Positions 1-11,024 are shown, numbered from the stretch's first letter. The stretch is DNA of 64,000 nucleotides from Arcuatula senhousia (GCA_963971305.1 OZ020311.1:5704001-5768000), one strand, 5' to 3'. Translations and numbers: made by a program. Notes: generated by a model from the letters alone, not told the origin.

Positions 1-359
1 TTTTTGTAACATACAGGACATGTTTGTAAAGGTACAACAAATCATCTGGTTTTGCATTCTGTTAGTTATAAAGTGGCACAAATACTTTAACACAACAGCT
101 TAAGATATCGAAACGCAATTGTGTCAATACTTTGGGGGAAAAATTATTGTATTTGTTGCTAAAATAGTGGTAACATCAGAGACAAATAGCCGGTAACATA
201 GTGGACATTCAGTGAAGTTTAACCAGTTATAAAATGCGAAATTTAATGATAAAGATAGCCCATCTACATAATTTATTAGATATCGCCCCAAAACATGTTA
301 TTTATTGCATTAAAATAAACATTTATTGTCAAGAAGTCTTTATTTATTGCTATTAGTTG
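1..359. other. AT-rich intergenic DNA, no gene seen
   Basis: No coding frame with protein-like character and no tandem structure. The one item of note is a GGTAACATCAgaGACA block near 170, an imperfect copy of the motif at the ends of the neighbouring inverted-repeat element. Confidence 0.5.
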
Positions 360-1084
360 TCCGTGATGTTACGCATTGTCCCTGATATTACCAGTCTAAT
401 TTGCTCAATTGTTGTCTAATACATAACCCTCTGAACAATGATATTTTGCAATGGAAACTAGTTAACCTTATTGTTCATCATAATGTCAATGAAAAAGTGA
501 AATGTCATATATTGCATTTGATATGTTAGTTAGTTTTGACCTGTTTGCTGAACTGTTTAAAATCATTGTCTTAAGATCAATCCCTACAAAGTGCGACACG
601 ATAAATTTGTTTTTGCGTGACAACAGTAAGGTTTTTGATGATCTCCTAAATGCATTGTGGGAAAAACAGAGGAAAATTAAGACGATATTGGCTTTTTGAA
701 GGTCAGTTTAGTTTATAGACTAATTGATTTGTAACAAAATATGTCAAGTGTTTTTAAAAATGTATAGAGCATATATCTAATGAATATTGACACAATGCAA
801 ATCATTTAATTGTCAAAATTAAACATTGTTACCATTTTCAAAAAATATCGTTATTTCGTCAAAAAACAATTGTAAAAATGAACAAAAAAAGTTTTTGTGA
901 CTCTTTTGTCAAATCTGAAACGTTTAGCATCTTTCTTACAAATAGTTATAAAGATACCTTGAAGTAATTTACATTTTCCTCCAAACACGTTACGGTTTTT
1001 TCGTGAATACTGTAAGGTTTGTTGGGGAACCTGTGACGGTTTTTGAGTGACACAGCCTAAGACTGCGACGGTTTCCTCCTTATA

Positions 1085-1420
1085 ATTAGGTGTTTACCTC
1101 CGTCTCCGAATGAGAAAACATGTGTAGTAATTGGGTCACTCCGTCCGTCTATACGTCCGTCCGTCCGTCGCACTGTAGGATTGCCTGTCTTGTGTAATCA
1201 GAATCTCAAAGCTAAACACTGGATCTTTTTGAAATATTACACAGTGATTACTGATATATTGAAGATGTGCACCTCTCCTTATGGGTCATTTTATAATTTC
1301 GATTAGAAAAAGGGGCCCAAAATTGACCAAAAAACGATTTTTAATTAGTTTCCACAATTACTTTTGTTGTGGTTGATCAAATGCTATGAAACTTTACAGT
1401 AATGTCACTTGCCATAAAAG
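1085..1420 (+). repeat. CCGTCC-headed bivalve dispersed repeat
   Basis: It opens with TTTACCTCCGTCTCCGAATG, then a run of GTCCGTCC words at 1140-1170, then AT-rich sequence including a GTCACTTGCC tail. The same head type occurs near 26640, 28990, 32830, 55890 (inverted) and 57550. No coding capacity. It is probably the 5' part of the ~165-bp period repeat superfamily described at 4325 and 57530. Confidence 0.5.
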
Positions 1421-1756
1421 AAAGGGTAGGCTTGATTTTATGTGTCCCCTCTTTTTTCGTTTAGAAATTACGGGCCAAAAGGGGGTAAAAATCAAATATG
1501 TCCCTGTCAAATATTTTCCCTTCGGAGAAAACGATTAAAAAAACGAAAACTATACACCCACCGCTAGTATCTGTTGTATTACTGTATTTTTATTCAGTTG
1601 TTCTTTTTTTACAAAAATCGGAAGTACGCCCTTTAACTTTACACTAACACAAAATCCATGAATGCTTTTGAAATTGTATTAATTTATGCTTAATATATAC
1701 TTATATCTTATATCTTAAAATTTTAAACAATTTCAATCTTAAACCAATATTTTATC

Positions 1757-1990
1757 CCCCCGTGCGGGTTCCTGGTGACGAATAGGCCTGTAGCAGCGCG
1801 GAAAAAGTCCACTTATGAGCGCGCAGAGACCTGACATGTGGGAAGTCTGCTTTGCCCTCGAAACGGCTGAGGTGTGTGCTTCAGGTGGTTGAATGGGGCA
1901 GCCCTGTCGTAATGAAAGCCGGGGTCCACACCGGGTCTCTCGATACAGCGACTACGGAGCGATACGATTTTCACGGAGCAATCTTAATTT
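1757..1990 (-). repeat. Dispersed repeat, inverted copy of 6640-7113
   Basis: This GC-richer block matches the reverse complement of 6890-7113. Shared words include GAATAGGCC, AAAGTCCACT, ACCTGACAT, GCTTTGCCC and CAGGTGGTTGAATGGGGCAG. The copy is shorter and more diverged than the plus-strand copy. A short open frame (1852-2073) runs through it but has no protein-like features. It lies inside the element 360-3130, so it probably arrived later. Confidence 0.65.
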
Positions 1991-3414
1991 GTCAAAATGA
2001 CGGTAGATGTCAAACTTATCTTATATCATTTATTCATAACAGTTTAAAGCAGACATGTATGTTTTATTCATGATTTTTAAATGTACCTACGTGTTCCAAT
2101 GTGACCCAACGTCTATACATTTATATTTAGGATGTATAAATACGGATTTCCCATTGGTACCCGTGCTTCTTTTATATTGTTGAATATGTATGCATGAGGT
2201 TGTGAACAACATTTCCTATATAAAATTGTTCGGTATTTCCGCTTCTATTTTTATTACAGTAATTTCTAAAGTTTTATATAAATAGACGGTACAATATTTG
2301 AATACTATTCTTGTACAGATTTTTATATTTGTTGCACGCATTCGTTATAAAACTAACAGTAAAATACCCATTTATCAGTCTGTAGTTTATTTATTTAATA
2401 AAAAACAGCCAAAAGCTCTTTAATTGTATTTTCAAGTCCAATTTAAAACCGAAAAAAATCAACGTTAACCCCAAAAAACAGTTGCTTTGTTCATCAAAAA
2501 CCGTCGCCTACACACTAAAAAACCTTATATAGCAAAAGGTAACACACGAAAAAACCTTACCAAAATAAAATATTTTGGTTGGCATTTTTGTTCTTTTGCT
2601 TTGTGACAGAAGACTGATTCCAAGTCATGAGTTTTGGCAAATAAGTAAAGTCTATATAGGTATAGATAAACTTATATTACGGTGAGGTTCCTTGTCATAA
2701 ATCGTCTGAAGGTAGAAAAGCAAGGCTTACAAGATAGAAATCTTATATTTTTTCTTCTTTAGTAAACATTTTTATTTAAAAAAATATACCTAGCGATTCG
2801 TTAGAATGCAGGGTTACATGTCAATACTTTTTAAAGACCTATTTCGTTCATTAAGACACTGATAATTGATAGGTTTTTATTTTTGTCGTATGTAAAATTT
2901 ACCTATCACCGCAAAAACCTTACTGTTGTCACGCAAAAACATTTTTGTCGTGTCGCACTTTGTAGGGATTGAAGATGCTCTTAAAAACAAATTTTTGGGC
3001 TAAACTTTATTTTTGACGCTTGCAAAGTGCTTGTTCTGTCCTTATGTGGCAAGTTATGCATGATTTTTTAAATAAAAGATTAAAACTTTCTTTCATTGCA
3101 ACGTTTTTTATGTGGTAACATCAAGGACAGCCAAATCAACCCTGAAGAACAATGACTAAAAAAATCAAAATATATTCGATTTGATTTTTACTCTTTGCTT
3201 GTTTTGTTTACTGAAATGATAGAGGATACCAATAAGTAAATTACAAACTTTCTGTGAGCAATTCTAATATTCAAGTTTGCCTACCTCGAAATATAGACAT
3301 TTTTTGAGAATGACCCATATAGGACAGACCCTGTTACTTTCCCTTTTATTTTGTATTCCCAATATATGCCATGTGGTGAGATGGAATAAGTTGCTTCCTT
3401 TTTTTGTTATTTTG

Positions 3415-3735
3415 TGCCCCCCCTCTGGTTTGAGATGAGTTCCCCCTGTTTTTTGGTGTGTATGCTATTGCATATTTCGCTTCTAGTTTGAGGTGTGCTT
3501 GTTATTTCTATGTTCGCCTCTAGTTCGAGCTGTGTACCCCCCTACGACGGGTGTGTTTTTTATTTTCTATTTTCCCCTCTAGTTTAAGGTGTGTTTCCCA
3601 TTGTGTACAGTGGGTATGTTATTTAATGCTTCCCCTCGTAAAGAGCGTGTGTTTTTTTCTGTGTCCGGTTTTACGTGTAAGGGTGTCCTTGTCATTCTAT
3701 GTATCCCCTCTGGTAAGTTGTGTTTTTCTAATGTT
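3415..3735 (+). repeat. Imperfect minisatellite, ~60-bp period, CCCCTCTAGTTTGAGGTGTG type
   Basis: At least five degenerate units of a CCCCTCT(A/G)GTTTGAGGTGTGT core alternate with T-rich stretches, at about 3420, 3483, 3512, 3575, 3630 and 3703. The short T-rich frames across it look like translated repeat rather than protein. Confidence 0.6.
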
Positions 3736-4324
3736 CAATTATTAATGTACCCTAAGTGTTTTTGTTTTTGTTTTTTTGTGTGTGTTATTTTTTATATTTA
3801 ATTTCATTTCATAGATATTTGGTTGTAAAATCTTTTCTTAAAGACTTTAGTATCCTGCATATCGATCTTTCCATCTTACGCAGACGGATTGACTGATTGA
3901 TTCATTGAATGAGTGTTCATGTGTTTGTTTTGCTTTTTTTTTTTAAATTTTATTTCTTTCCTTTTTTTGTTGTTTTTGTTTTGTTCGGCGACTTCGTTTT
4001 GGATTTTGGTGCTTTTGATTTCAAGTGTTTGTACATGTATTGTACTCCATTCATTGTTATCTATAATCAAGCACTATTTTCGTCAAACAGAACTAGTTGT
4101 CAATGTCGTACAATGGGAGGCAACTCTCATTGAACATGATTGGACATATTAAAGACATTATTTTATTTCAGCCAATCAAGGACCTTTGCAGGCAATGACA
4201 ATTATGATTTAAAACAGTACATAACAGACATAGCTTAGCAATACTAGCAATTGTTTATATATAACTAATTGTGATGCAAAATATATAATGCATGTGTGTG
4301 TTTGTGTGGAACAAGCTAATAAAA

Positions 4325-5095
4325 ATTTCCGTCACAGTTTTCTCAGCAACTACATGACTCAGAGGTCTGATATTTTGCTTATAGCTTTCTCCTATAGTTC
4401 CATATGGTGTATACCGATTTCATGCTCCTAGGTCAACTACTTCCTTTTTACCGAATACTTAGGTTTTTACACATAGTTTACATACATTCAAACTTTTTGT
4501 CACAGTTTTCTCAGTAAGGGAGCAACCATTTGATTTTTATGTAGGGGGGGGGGGGGCTATGGAGGTTTTCTTCGTCCTGCCTTTTTATTTTTGGAAAAAA
4601 GCAGGGCCTGGATTATTTTTTCGCGCTAGCGCGCATTTTTTTTTTATTTTTAAAGCTACTATTAAATTTTTAACCAAAGATATCATCCTGCCTTTTTTTT
4701 AATTCAAAGCACTGTCCTGGCTTTTTATTTCTGGATTTTTGCCATCCTGCCTTTTTATTTCAAATTTCACCATAGCCCCACCCCCCCTAAAAATCAAATG
4801 GTCGCTCCGTAACTACTAGAGATAAAGGTCTGATATTTTGCATATAGCTTTCTCCTATAGTACTATATGGTGTATGGCGTTTTTATGTTCCTAGGTCAAC
4901 TACTTACTGTTTACCGAATACTTAGGTTTTTGCACATAGTGAACATGAATGCAAAATTTTCGTCAAAGTTTTCTCAGCAAGTACAAGGGATAGAGTTCTG
5001 ATATTTTGCATATAGCTTAATACTAAAGTCCCATATGGTGTATAGCGGTCTTATGTTCCTAGGTCAACTCTTTCCTGTTTACCGAGTATTTAAAC
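4325..5095 (+). repeat. Three tandem ~168-bp units, the second split by a MITE
   Basis: The word AGTTTTCTCAG recurs near 4336, 4502 and 4967, each time followed by TCTGATATTTTGC, ATATAGCTT, CATATGGTGTAT, CCTAGGTCAACT and TTTACCGA. Units 1 and 2 are 166 bp apart. Units 2 and 3 are 464 bp apart, which becomes about 169 bp once the inserted element at 4518-4809 plus one target copy is removed. No coding function. The unit resembles other bivalve tandem elements in this window (32790, 57530 and 59110). Confidence 0.75.
4518..4809. mobile_element. 292-bp MITE with TAA target duplication (PIF/Harbinger-like)
   Basis: The ends are inverted: GGGAGCAACCATTTGATTTTT on the left and AAAAATCAAATGGTCGCTCC on the right, flanked on both sides by TAA (4515-4517 and 4810-4812). 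The interior repeats TCCTGCCTTTTTATTT four times and contains a G run at one end and a C run at the other. A 3-bp TAA/TTA duplication with G-rich ends is known for PIF/Harbinger elements; that assignment is inference. The insertion splits a tandem unit, which confirms mobility. A second copy lies at about 49170-49398. Confidence 0.75.
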
Positions 5096-5975
5096 TTGTA
5101 TGCATGGCATAGTTTGGGGAGCGGGGTATCACTAGTGAGCATTAGCTCACAGATTTACGTGTTTATCTAGCGGCATGTCTTTAATCACCTTCTACATAGG
5201 AAGGGGATAGGACGTGACCCCTCCCCCGAGTACCAAAGCAAAATAAAAACTCTTTATTTGGTTAAACTGTATATGCACAATTCAAGGAGCATCGGGAGCA
5301 TTTGAATCATAATTGCAAGGTAAAAAAAGAAGTTTTTTTTTAAAAAAGAAAGTTCGCGTATCCAAATCATTCGAACGGGGAATCCCTATATATCCAGGAC
5401 CGATAATATCGATCTTGTGTAATACGACGAAAGAAACCTTTTTTTAAACAATGGTAGAATATGACTTTTAAATAGATGATATTTCGTTTTAGGGATCACT
5501 AGGAACAATTGAATCGAGTATGGCACATTGACATAGAGTCCAATATTTTTTACAAGCCCGTTAAGAATTTTTCATATTCAATTATTCATATGTGGTTCAG
5601 CACTATTGTCATAAGAAAAAATATTCGTTTCGCTTTAACTTGGTATTGATAATGCAGTTAAGTTATATGAAAATATTTATCAGCGTTATCAAAATTGATT
5701 GGAATCGACTCCCGTGTTGTTTAGAGTGGGAATTGGGACTCGTTAACAATCCATTTAGTCAAACACACTGGTATGTAAGTTGACAAAAAAGATAGTAAAA
5801 AAACTGAATGAAATATTTATCAAAATATCTGTCAAAGCACTTGGACGCTTAATTGTGTTCACTGGTCTGGTTTTGGTATTTCTGTCATTTTTCGGAATCA
5901 TCTGAGTTTTACCATCTAAATAGGGTTAAATGTTTTTCCTAATAACACCAAATTTTCTTTTGATCAAAATATTAT
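5096..5975. other. Gene-free AT-rich stretch
   Basis: It holds a CCCCTCCCCCGAG block near 5218 and otherwise AT-rich sequence without repeats I can define. The frame at 5592-5783 has no recognisable features and is probably chance. Confidence 0.4.
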
Positions 5976-6253
5976 TTGTGTGTGTGTGTGTGTGTTGGTG
6001 TTTAACGCCCTTTATCGATGCACATGGGCAATGTAGGATGGTCAGTTTTAATGGTGGAGGAAATCGGAGTACCCGGAGGAAACCACCGACTCTGGGCAGG
6101 TAACTGGAAAACCTAATCACATACAGTTGAGGAAGTCCCTTTTTTGTTAAATACATGTACAAACGGGACTTCAACAACAGCTGAGAGGTGATCGGCTAGT
6201 GATCATTAGTGTGGTATTTAAACCAGCGCCTTAGACCACTCGGCCACCCAGGC
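5976..6253 (-). mobile_element. tRNA-derived SINE with conserved central domain
   Basis: Read on the minus strand it starts with a tRNA Ser/Leu-like head: GGTGGCCGAGTGGTCTAAGG contains a perfect A box (TGGCCGAGTGG), followed by the B-box-like GGTTTAAATACC. The body then has a block reading GGTTTCCTCCGGGTACTCC and a tail ending GGCGTTAAACACCAACAC before a (CA)n stretch. This architecture matches the MetaSINE/BivaMD type described from bivalves; the family name is from memory and is inference. The (TG)n run at 5979-5995 forms its 3' tail. Confidence 0.8.
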
Positions 6254-6548
6254 ATGTAATGTATTATAAAGAAGTAATAAAAAAACGTTTTATCAAATCC
6301 TATTTATTCTGTCAGTAGTTTTATTTACAGGTTTTTTCAAATGTAAGTAAAATTTGTCATCCGTTATATTTCGAAATACCTAATGAAATGACATTTTTTT
6401 CATTCAGATGTAACGAACTCCCGGGAACGAACTTCCTTATTTGATTTATAAATTTTCCAGGATAATAATCCACCACACAAAAACCCGATAGCATGCCTGA
6501 ACTCTTTTCTTAACATACATAGTTTTTGTCTCAATATATATATAACTG

Positions 6549-6590
6549 AGATGTGATATAAATGTACGCAACACAACCACCACAAGTCAT
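6549..6590 (+). repeat. Truncated copy of the GAGATGTGGAATAAGTGTAC family
   Basis: A short diverged copy (GAGATGTGATATAAATGTAC) ends in a (GTTA)n microsatellite at 6594-6616. Longer copies lie at 10463, 14411, 17578, 34085 and 53768, all on the plus strand. Confidence 0.5.
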
Positions 6591-6639
6591 TGGTTAGTTA
6601 GTTAGTTAGTTAGTTATTGCTTTACTCCCAAGCAGCACG

Positions 6640-7113
6640 ATTTCGGCTATATCCGGGAGATGAACATGAAAATGGTGATACAATGAACATGAAATGATGA
6701 TGAAGTGGAGGAAATGGGGACACAAGGCCAATCGGGTAGGATAATTTTGACTGCCACTGGAAAAAGGAGTGATGGGTAGGGACGGGAAATTTTGCCTCCT
6801 GCATGGGGATCCTACGGGTCCTACTCTTACCGAGACCTGCAGCAGGGTTCTTTAACGTGTGAGGAACGTGACATTTTTCCCAACACGGTGCACCACTATG
6901 GTTTGCGGTCAGGTTTTCCGCATTATCGCCTGACGACCCCGCATCTCTCGATGTCAGGGCTGCCCCATTCAACCACCTGGGGCACACATCCCAGTCGCTT
7001 TGTGGGCAAAGCGGCCTGACCCCGATGTCAGGTTTCTGAGCGCTCTTTAGTGGACTTTTACCGACAAGCTCAGCGCTGCTGCGGGCCTATTCGCCTCCCG
7101 GGCCCCGCACGGG
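6640..7113 (+). repeat. Long GC-richer dispersed repeat, ends in GGGCCCCGCACGGG
   Basis: It is about 470 bp and clearly GC-richer than its surroundings. It contains GAACATGAAAATGGTGATAC, TTCTTTAACGTGTGAGGAAC, GCATTATCGCCTGACGACC and CAACCACCTGGGGCACAC. An inverted partial copy lies at 1757-1990. The two overlapping frames here (6622-6987 minus and 6792-7019 plus) are repeat shadows, because the copies do not conserve reading frame. Class unknown: no tRNA head, no TIR and no enzyme frame is visible. Confidence 0.65.
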
Positions 7114-7917
7114 ACACAAGTCATTGGTAACCTATCAATGATCCACAGCCTTCAATGTGACCAGTGGGTCGCTGGTCTCTCTGTATCAATTGACCCATGT
7201 CAGTGGGATAATCAAATGTCGTAAATCTGAAAAGACAAAGTAAAAAATTGCAGACAAAAAGAAACAAAACAAAAACAAAAACACAGATTAAAAAACCAAA
7301 CAATCACGAAAATCATCTTAAGTTGAAACGAGAGTGATCTCAGGTGCTAAATTAGGATAGGCACAAATGATATGTGGCTCGGTTTTATTAGTTTTATGGG
7401 CCGAACCGTTCCCGCGCCCTATACATATGCACAAAAATCACGTACTGTAAACATAAAATCGACAAAAGTCCCACTCAAATGGTTAAAGAGGACATGTAAA
7501 TACGGGACGTATTGAAACTGTCTGTCTAATCTGTCCCTGGTACTACTTCGGGTACTACCTAGTTATCCTACTCAAAAAACCGAAGACTTCCGTATTTATA
7601 GGAATAAAAATATTCCCGCGAAAGACATTTTTGCAGAAATATCGATTATCAATTAGACAGAAAACTGATATGAGAGAAAATTGTAAAAAAAATCTTTAAT
7701 TATTGATATACTATACTATTATAATACTATATACTTTAAGAAATCCCACATACATGTATACATGATATATGACAGTATTGCCCATTTATAAGACAATATA
7801 TGGTGGGCACCCCTTTTGACGCTTAGAGTTACCATATGAAAGCTAATATTTTTTTAAAACAAAATTTTAACAAAGCTGACAAAACATTACAATAAACAAC
7901 AAATGACGTCATCAAGA
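7114..7917. other. Repeat-derived DNA without genes
   Basis: 7340-7520 shares GGCACAAATGATATG, TTTTATTAGTTTTATGGGCC and AAAATCGACAAAAGT-type words with the long repeat copy near 54030-54160, so it is probably a diverged internal part of that family. The rest is plain AT-rich DNA. Confidence 0.45.
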
Positions 7918-8170
7918 ACTGTCAGGATCTGTCAGAGTCCAGAACTGTCCGGTCGCAGAACAGTCATGGACTTAAGGAGTTCTAAGCTGTCAGGAACTAA
8001 AGGAGTTCGAAGCTACCAGGGCCTAGAACAGTTTTAGTGTCAGGGGTTGGTACAGATTATGACAGATCTGACAGTTTATGACAGTTGGTGTCCTGGGTTA
8101 GAACAGCCCTTGAACTGTCATGAGAGCCTGACAGTAAAGATGTTAGAACAGATCTCAACTGTAATTGCTG
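7918..8170. repeat. Dense cluster of CTGTCA/TGACAG motifs
   Basis: In about 250 bp, CTGTCA or its complement TGACAG occurs about nine times on both strands, with further one-off variants (GAACTGTCCG, GAACAGTCAT, AGAACAGTT). The stretch has no coding frame. Subterminal repeats of a DNA transposon are the most economical explanation, because other elements in this window have the same design with other motifs. TGACAG is also the core bound by TALE homeodomain proteins, but nothing here shows regulatory use. Confidence 0.6.
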
Positions 8171-8304
8171 TTCACTGATGGGTTTTCATAGTCGTGACTA
8201 TAGGCTAAAGAGCCTCTGCAGCGACTGTTTTAGACTCGTTAGTGTCATGGCTCGTCCAGTCCATGACAAACCACTGCCAGTCTAAGCTTCTACAGAGTAT
8301 CCTT

Positions 8305-9831
8305 CCCAATAAACACACGACGTGCTCACAACGTTGGGGATTCGTGCTCAGAACGTAACATTGTGTTAGTACGTCGTCACAACGTCGTAAAAACGTCAAA
8401 TCACAACGTAATACTTCTTACGTGGAAATAACGTTGTGAAAATACGTGATAATAACGTGATATTATTACCATCAGATAACGTTGGTTTATTACGTAGTAC
8501 CAACGTAATTAGCACGTGCGATAATTACGGATGAAATTAGCCCTTGATCAAACAAACGTTTTTTTTTTTATTTCATGGCCATGCATTATGTTATCATTTT
8601 GAAAACATTTGCAAATGATATTAAGTTAGTCATTTAGGCTTCTGTTAATTGCCGTGTCATATTTACTATCGTTTTGTATGGAAAGCGTTTTTTGTTTTTT
8701 GTTTTTTTGGTATTGTGTTTTTCATTAAGTTTAATTGAATTAATATATTTATAGAATTTGTTAGAATGTTAAATATAATTTTTCCGTAAACAATCCATAC
8801 ATTTTCTTTATGTGTAAATACTTTAAATAAAATTGTATTATCGTATTATCATCGTAGATAATAAACAGCAAGTAATTAAAAAGCAATTTACTCCTCATAT
8901 GCGTTGTGTACACAATCAAGTTTAATCAGCAAGGGGAAATGGTGTATCGTATTTCTTTGGCGGGATAATTATCTCAGAGAAAGAAGGTCAACAGACGCGT
9001 GGGATGTGTGTGCGCGTTTTGAAAATAAAATTAAGAATTTGGATATAATTAAATGTTTAAATGTGCTATATTAAAAAGGTAAGCTTTTTTATTTATGTTA
9101 TTTATTTAATATCATTAAGGTATAAAAGGCGAGATGTTATGATCGATCTGTTGTATTAAAATTACAAATCTTAAAGTAATTGTGTGTACCTAAGATCAAT
9201 GTCGATGTTTAAGGTACATGTGGTCTATTTTATTTTTAGGTTAAGCTTTGTGAAAACCTATTTCAGAATGCATGATATTCTCTTTTGCTGATATTGTTAC
9301 TTAAATTATATAATTAATGCTCTCTTTCGGGTAATTAATAATTTTTTCTGATTTAATTTTAAACAGCTTTTCACTAATCTTTTAAATGTGTGTATTCAGT
9401 TGAACATGGTTTTATAGGGACATTCTACATAGTTACGTCCGTAACTGTCATGGAAATGGTCAGATTTTGATGTGTGTTCAGAGTCAGGTCAGATCATTTC
9501 TAAGATAGGAAAATGGAACATTCTTCTGACATTTTAGTAACAACCAGGAAAAAATAAAGGTGAGGACAGGAGATAAGATTAATTATTTTCAGTACATATC
9601 TTTAAAAGTTATTAATTCTATGAAAAATCTAATCAACAACGGTCTGCTTTCGTCGGCTGCTGGTCTTATCTAAGGTCATAAATTACGTTGTCACGACGTT
9701 GTCTGGATGGTCGCCGGACGGTGCTGGGGAGTCTACAAAATTACGTTGTGGGTACGTAATATTCTAACGTTGTCACGACGTAAATCCCAACGTACTGACA
9801 ACATTAGGACGACGTCATATTGTTTACTGGG
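8305..9831. mobile_element. 1.5-kb non-autonomous DNA transposon with ACGT-rich inverted ends
   Basis: The left end CCCAATAAACACACGACGT and the reverse complement of the right end CCCAGTAAACAATATGACGT match. The first ~215 bp and the last ~150 bp are packed with ACGTTGT, ACGTCGT, TACGT and AACGT words on both strands. The interior (8520-9670) is AT-rich with no transposase. The element therefore depends on an enzyme encoded elsewhere. Target duplication is unclear; only TT flanks both sides. Superfamily not assigned. Confidence 0.75.
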
Positions 9832-9839
9832 TTTGTTGT

Positions 9840-10050
9840 CGCTGGAGCAGTGCCCTTCTTCCACCACGGGGAGGTACTGGTCGGAATTCTGGAAGACATT
9901 GCTGTTCAGTTGTTTTGTGTTTTTTTATATTGTCTGTTTCTTTGTGCTGTTTTCGTTTACTGATTTTGTCTTTGCCGGACTTTTGACTTTCGAAAGCACC
10001 ATTGCTACCACTCTGCTTCTTCCAACTATCTTTGCAAAGGAGAGGTATTA
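9840..10050 (+). repeat. Dispersed repeat with TTGCCGGACTTTTGACTTTC core
   Basis: It contains GTTTACTGATTTTGTCTTTGCC and GGACTTTTGACTTTC, a version of the block at 13490-13745 (GTTTGCCGGTTTTGTCG, GGACTTTTGACAC) and of the foldback near 22110-22225. The frames at 9707-10051 and 9824-10159 are translated repeat. Confidence 0.5.
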
Positions 10051-10462
10051 AAGATATTATTAACAAATTTAAAGTTTCACACAATAAAGTGTTATTGAGC
10101 TTTATAACAGCTCTACTAAAATGACTGTAACGGCATCTCTTACATTTTGTCTTACCCATGATGCATCTTGCTCATCAGACCAACTGCAATTTTATAATAA
10201 GATGATTTTCCGTCACAAATTTTCATCGGGTCTTCACTAGATGGAATTTGAAAAAGGTTTAGCTGTCAGCTGAAAATATTGAAAACAATTAGGTTTTCAG
10301 ATATGATTTGATAAAAAAAAATGAAGGAATGATTACTTTTCAGTTCGGACTTATAAGCTATCACACCACTCCTGGTGTATCATTGATCCTGACATAATGA
10401 AAAGCCAGAATGATCAATTTACTACCGCACCGGTAAATTTATCATTTTATAATAGAGGAAAA

Positions 10463-10530
10463 TGAGATGTGGAATAAGTGTACGCGACACAACCTACAAT
10501 ATAAACGTAAATTTAAAACATCCACAATGG
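10463..10530 (+). repeat. Copy of the GAGATGTGGAATAAGTGTAC family
   Basis: GAGATGTGGAATAAGTGTAC followed by GCGACACAAC and ATCCACAATGGAAG. It matches the first ~65 bp of the longer copies at 14411 and 53768. Confidence 0.7.
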
Positions 10531-10816
10531 AAGTTCGAAGTCCAAAGTACCGTTTTTACTGTTTTTTTTTATGTTTTTATTTTTTCTTCTTCGCCGACAC
10601 TTAAAAACACATTGCGATTCTTCGGTTTGTATTTGCATGCATACTTATGCTAGTACCTGCTTTTCTTTGGTATTAGAGATCGTTTTGTTGCTACCTTAAA
10701 TGGAAATAATATTTTGCTTTATTTATTCAAATTGATATCTAAGGCGCTTTCGGATAGCGGGTCGTTTGATCTTTAACTGATACCGGTACCTCAAAGTATA
10801 TCTATCATATATTTAC

Positions 10817-11024
10817 TTTCCAATCGGTTAAGCACATGACACGGGTCACAAACCAATGTTTCGTTACAGAAACGCCCACAAAGCCCACCTTGTGATCTAG
10901 GGTCGGGCAAATCGTACACAGTCAAGGCTGCTTTACACACAGGAGTCGGACAAGTTTGAGAATTTGCTAACACTAAAATCCAGATATTAAGTTTAACATG
11001 CATAAGTCTAGTCATTCCAGTCAT
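10817..11024 (-). CDS. MOLO1/TPM-like membrane protein, first exon only
   Basis: This minus-strand exon encodes a hydrophobic signal sequence (the start at 11003 fits best), then SQTCPTPVC, the motif LPDPRSQGGLCGR and the motif VCDPCHVLNR. These align with exon 1 of the plus-strand gene at 12423, including the Cys pairs and the CGR...CDP spacing. It ends at a GT donor (plus-strand AC at 10815-10816) in phase 1, the same phase as its paralogue. The family is the MOLO1-type (modulator of levamisole receptor) group with an extracellular TPM domain. I could not find the matching exons 2-5 at lower coordinates. It is therefore either a gene with very large introns broken up by the repeats to its left, or an orphan exon left by a partial inverted duplication. 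Its start lies about 1.4 kb head-to-head from the complete copy. Confidence 0.6.

Larger units (their letters stand above)
360..3130. mobile_element. Putative DNA transposon with long inverted, motif-rich ends
   Basis: The left part (about 360-1080) and the right part (about 2440-3128) are imperfect inverted copies. The clearest paired blocks are 574-636 and 2922-2985, which share the word CCCTACAAAGTGCGACACGA in opposite orientation. The extreme ends pair TGTCCCTGATATTACC (about 379) with GGTAACATCAAGGACA (about 3113). Both arms repeat the motif GTAAGGTTTTT or GCGACGGTTTTT beside GTGA. There is no transposase frame between the arms; the interior holds a CCGTCC-headed repeat (1085-1420) and a reversed dispersed repeat (1757-1990). 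I infer a non-autonomous cut-and-paste element; the exact ends and target duplication are unresolved. Confidence 0.6.

Noticed and set aside
3551..4152. Cys/Phe-rich hydrophobic frames in tandem
   Set aside because: T-rich minisatellite and T-rich sequence generate Phe/Cys/Val codons; no start context, splice logic or family motif.
6213..6253. tRNA-Ser/Leu gene on the minus strand
   Set aside because: Only the 5' half and B-box-like part resemble tRNA; the rest is SINE body with a (CA)n tail.
6622..7019. Overlapping 121- and 75-codon frames on both strands
   Set aside because: Both lie in a dispersed repeat whose inverted copy at 1757-1990 does not preserve either frame.
9707..10159. 114- and 111-codon frames on opposite strands
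   Set aside because: They span the end of the ACGT element and an adjacent dispersed repeat; no conserved protein features.
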